The position numbers and the translations under genes were made by a program. Under the pieces are notes generated by a model. The model did no database searches. It saw nothing but the letters and a program-made list of their open reading frames with translations, and was not told where the DNA came from. Positions 62,201 through 64,000 of a DNA stretch of 64,000 nt are shown piece after piece. Numbering within the stretch: position 1 is the stretch's first letter; each line of letters begins with the position of its first letter. The DNA comes from Polyodon spathula (taxonomy: Eukaryota > Chordata > Actinopteri > Acipenseriformes > Polyodontidae), in assembly GCF_017654505.1 (NCBI RefSeq), contig NC_054536.1:92893959-92957958 (forward strand). The letters are read 5' to 3'.

Positions 62201-63149
62201 GGTCGGCTGGCTGAAGGGCTTAAGAAACCCTAGTGGTTTGAAGAAATTACTAATGTATCCAAGTCATCCCTCATTTCCCAAAGCAGCTGGTGAGGAAATG
62301 AGAACCCCCTGCAAGTGCTCAATGCATTGAAACTGAAGTTTAGCCTGAGCTGAAAAGCTGTACAGAGCCAAGAAAGATAAGGATATAAAACAAACACAAC
62401 GATTATTTGAGTTCTATCTTCTATCCTTGGGTGACACGTTGTTTGCTAATAATGGACAAAAATGCACCTGTTTGAAACGACTCTATAACACAACTTGGTA
62501 ACTTTGTAATTCTGTTATTGTTTTGTGAATTTCAATTTTCACATTTCTATATTGTTTTCATTTTATGAAATTTGGATCCAAATCTGCTCCTCGGCATTAC
62601 ATAACCATTGTAAAGTTTTTCTGCAGAGCACTGGATCGAATGTTCCCTTATATTTAATCATTACTGTGTTTGGACTTAGGCGGTCTCCAGTTTAAATTCC
62701 AGTAGCTTGACACAATATAGCCTGAGTGAAACAGTTGTAATTGCCTCAATGTGTCTGAACAGAGCCGATGTGGAACTACTTTTTTTCACACATTGGGTAG
62801 ACTTTGATCTTAGGTAACACACACAGTAGCATTTCAAACACGGATTGTGACAGTTTTCGTGCCAGCATCTGTTTTTAGTGCTCTTTTAAACAACCTGCTC
62901 TTGGGAGATGCTGTGACTGTGCTTTTACCAGCTCATGACTGGAGAAAGCTAGTGAAAATGTAAATCCCCTCAGAGCTAACAATCACCTCAAACAGTCACA
63001 TTAAACTGAGAGAGTTTGTGGGGTGCAGTTAGCAGTGGAAATGACTGGTGTCTTAAAAGCAAAGCTAATATGACAGTGTTTATAATCACCTTAACAAACT
63101 GCTGGAAAAGCTAGAAATCTGCAGACAGGAGATTAATTCTGGATTTTTC
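59231..63149. other. Intronic sequence with no recognised feature
   Basis: Single-copy-looking A+T-rich sequence with a G-rich stretch (GGGGGGGGTGGGGGGTGGGGG near 61852-61872, described in part). No exon was recognised. Confidence 0.5.
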
Positions 63150-63303
63150 CATTTTTGTCAGTTTTTCATTAAGTATATAGAAAATACAAAGTGGTATGAA
63201 ATTCAATATATTAACCTGACATCATTCAGCAGGTTTCATTTGACTGTATGAAGCAAACTTAGTTCATTCTATAGGGGGATGCAAAACTTTTGGCCATAGC
63301 TGT
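63150..63303 (+). mobile_element. Tc1-like terminal fragment
   Basis: The stretch ending GGGGATGCAAAACTTTTGGC and CATAGCTGTA matches a fish Tc1-like terminus. The preceding CATTCAGCAGGTTTCATTTG and AAGCAAACTTAGTTCATTCT are the subterminal part. No transposase is present. Confidence 0.55.
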
Positions 63304-64000
63304 AGTATAGAATGGTGCCCACAATTTGGGGACTTGGACATTTAATATAAATCACAGATTTCTCTTTTTTTTTTTTTCTTACATAATCAAAAATAGTTAA
63401 ACACATGTGCTATTGCACATGGAATAGATTGTTAAAAGATGTTTTTATTTGGTGCTGCAACTGCTGTAATGCCTTCTTGGGAGATACACTTTCCCGGCAC
63501 TAGGTCAGTGGAATAGGGTGCTGTTCATTGTATTTAAGATGGAGTTGCAGGGAAGAGTGGTTAATATATATGTGAACAGTGGAAGATGCCATCGTAGCCT
63601 TTGAAGAAATCAGCAGCTTCTTTACCTTGCAGCCCCTCCACCCTTCCTCTTTATCCACAACAGCTCTGCCCTCAAAGAGCACACTTGAAATCACTTTCAG
63701 AAAGTTGACTTGCTTTGCACATCACGATTTCATTGGTCCTCTTCAGAGTCCTGTGTAAAGCACTAGGTGGCTCCTGTAGCTGTGCTGCTAAAGCCACCCT
63801 TCTTCTGATAGAAGTGAGTGCGTAATCGATCACAGGCACTCAGAGCTTTAAAGGATAGAATCTGGGGGACTTGCCGTCTGTGGAACCATCTGTCTACCCT
63901 TTGAGTCGTGCTTAACGGCGCTGCCTCTGCTGGTGAAATTGTAAATTGGTGTGAGGAGGCACAGTGGCTGTAAACTTATGGGACATAATTCTGGTTGTCT
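63304..64000. other. Intronic sequence to the window end
   Basis: No exon, RNA gene or transposon recognised. The next GABBR2 exon is not in this stretch. Confidence 0.5.

Overview
The window is a piece of a vertebrate nuclear genome. It has short exons with canonical GT/AG splice sites separated by long introns, many dinucleotide microsatellites, and a dense load of Tc1/mariner, hAT, DIRS, LINE, SINE and LTR elements. This repeat mix, including a LINE tail ending in a 'GAATGGCCTCCTCTCATTTG'-type motif and a zinc-knuckle/proline-rich retroelement ORF, fits a ray-finned fish. A non-teleost such as a sturgeon or paddlefish is my inference and was not tested.

The only host gene I can support is the middle part of GABBR2, GABA-B receptor subunit 2, on the + strand. 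Six consecutive exons were found: 10690-10750, 12184-12264, 13065-13215, 17119-17251, 20670-20777 and 26313-26435. They join in frame (61+81+151+133+108+123 nt). They encode the end of the extracellular Venus flytrap domain, the linker, TM1 to TM4 and the start of extracellular loop 2. The exons for the start of the receptor lie upstream of base 1, and those for TM5-7 and the cytoplasmic tail lie beyond base 64000. I saw no further exon after 26435, so the last intron is at least about 37.5 kb.

Layout: 1-10689 is upstream intron with a Tc1 transposase fragment, a broken hAT element cut by a 500-N gap, a decayed mariner, an LTR remnant and a Tc1 element. 10690-26435 holds the exons; their introns carry a solo LTR, a 989-bp hAT element with a perfect 8-bp target duplication, a broken LINE, a 1.6-kb Tc1 inverted duplication, a 46-bp minisatellite and unassigned sequence. 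26436-64000 is intron with a Harbinger-like element, an inverted repeat around a SINE, a second hAT with target duplication, a DIRS-like retroelement ending near a 106-base C run, an LTR element with zinc-knuckle gag-like coding, a LINE with most of its reverse transcriptase, four further LTR-like units and two related piggyBac-like repeats.

Nothing here looks like a multi-gene system. The most unusual structure is the large inverted Tc1 repeat inside the intron between the TM2 and TM3 exons. The gene calls rest on translation and recalled family similarity; no database search was possible.
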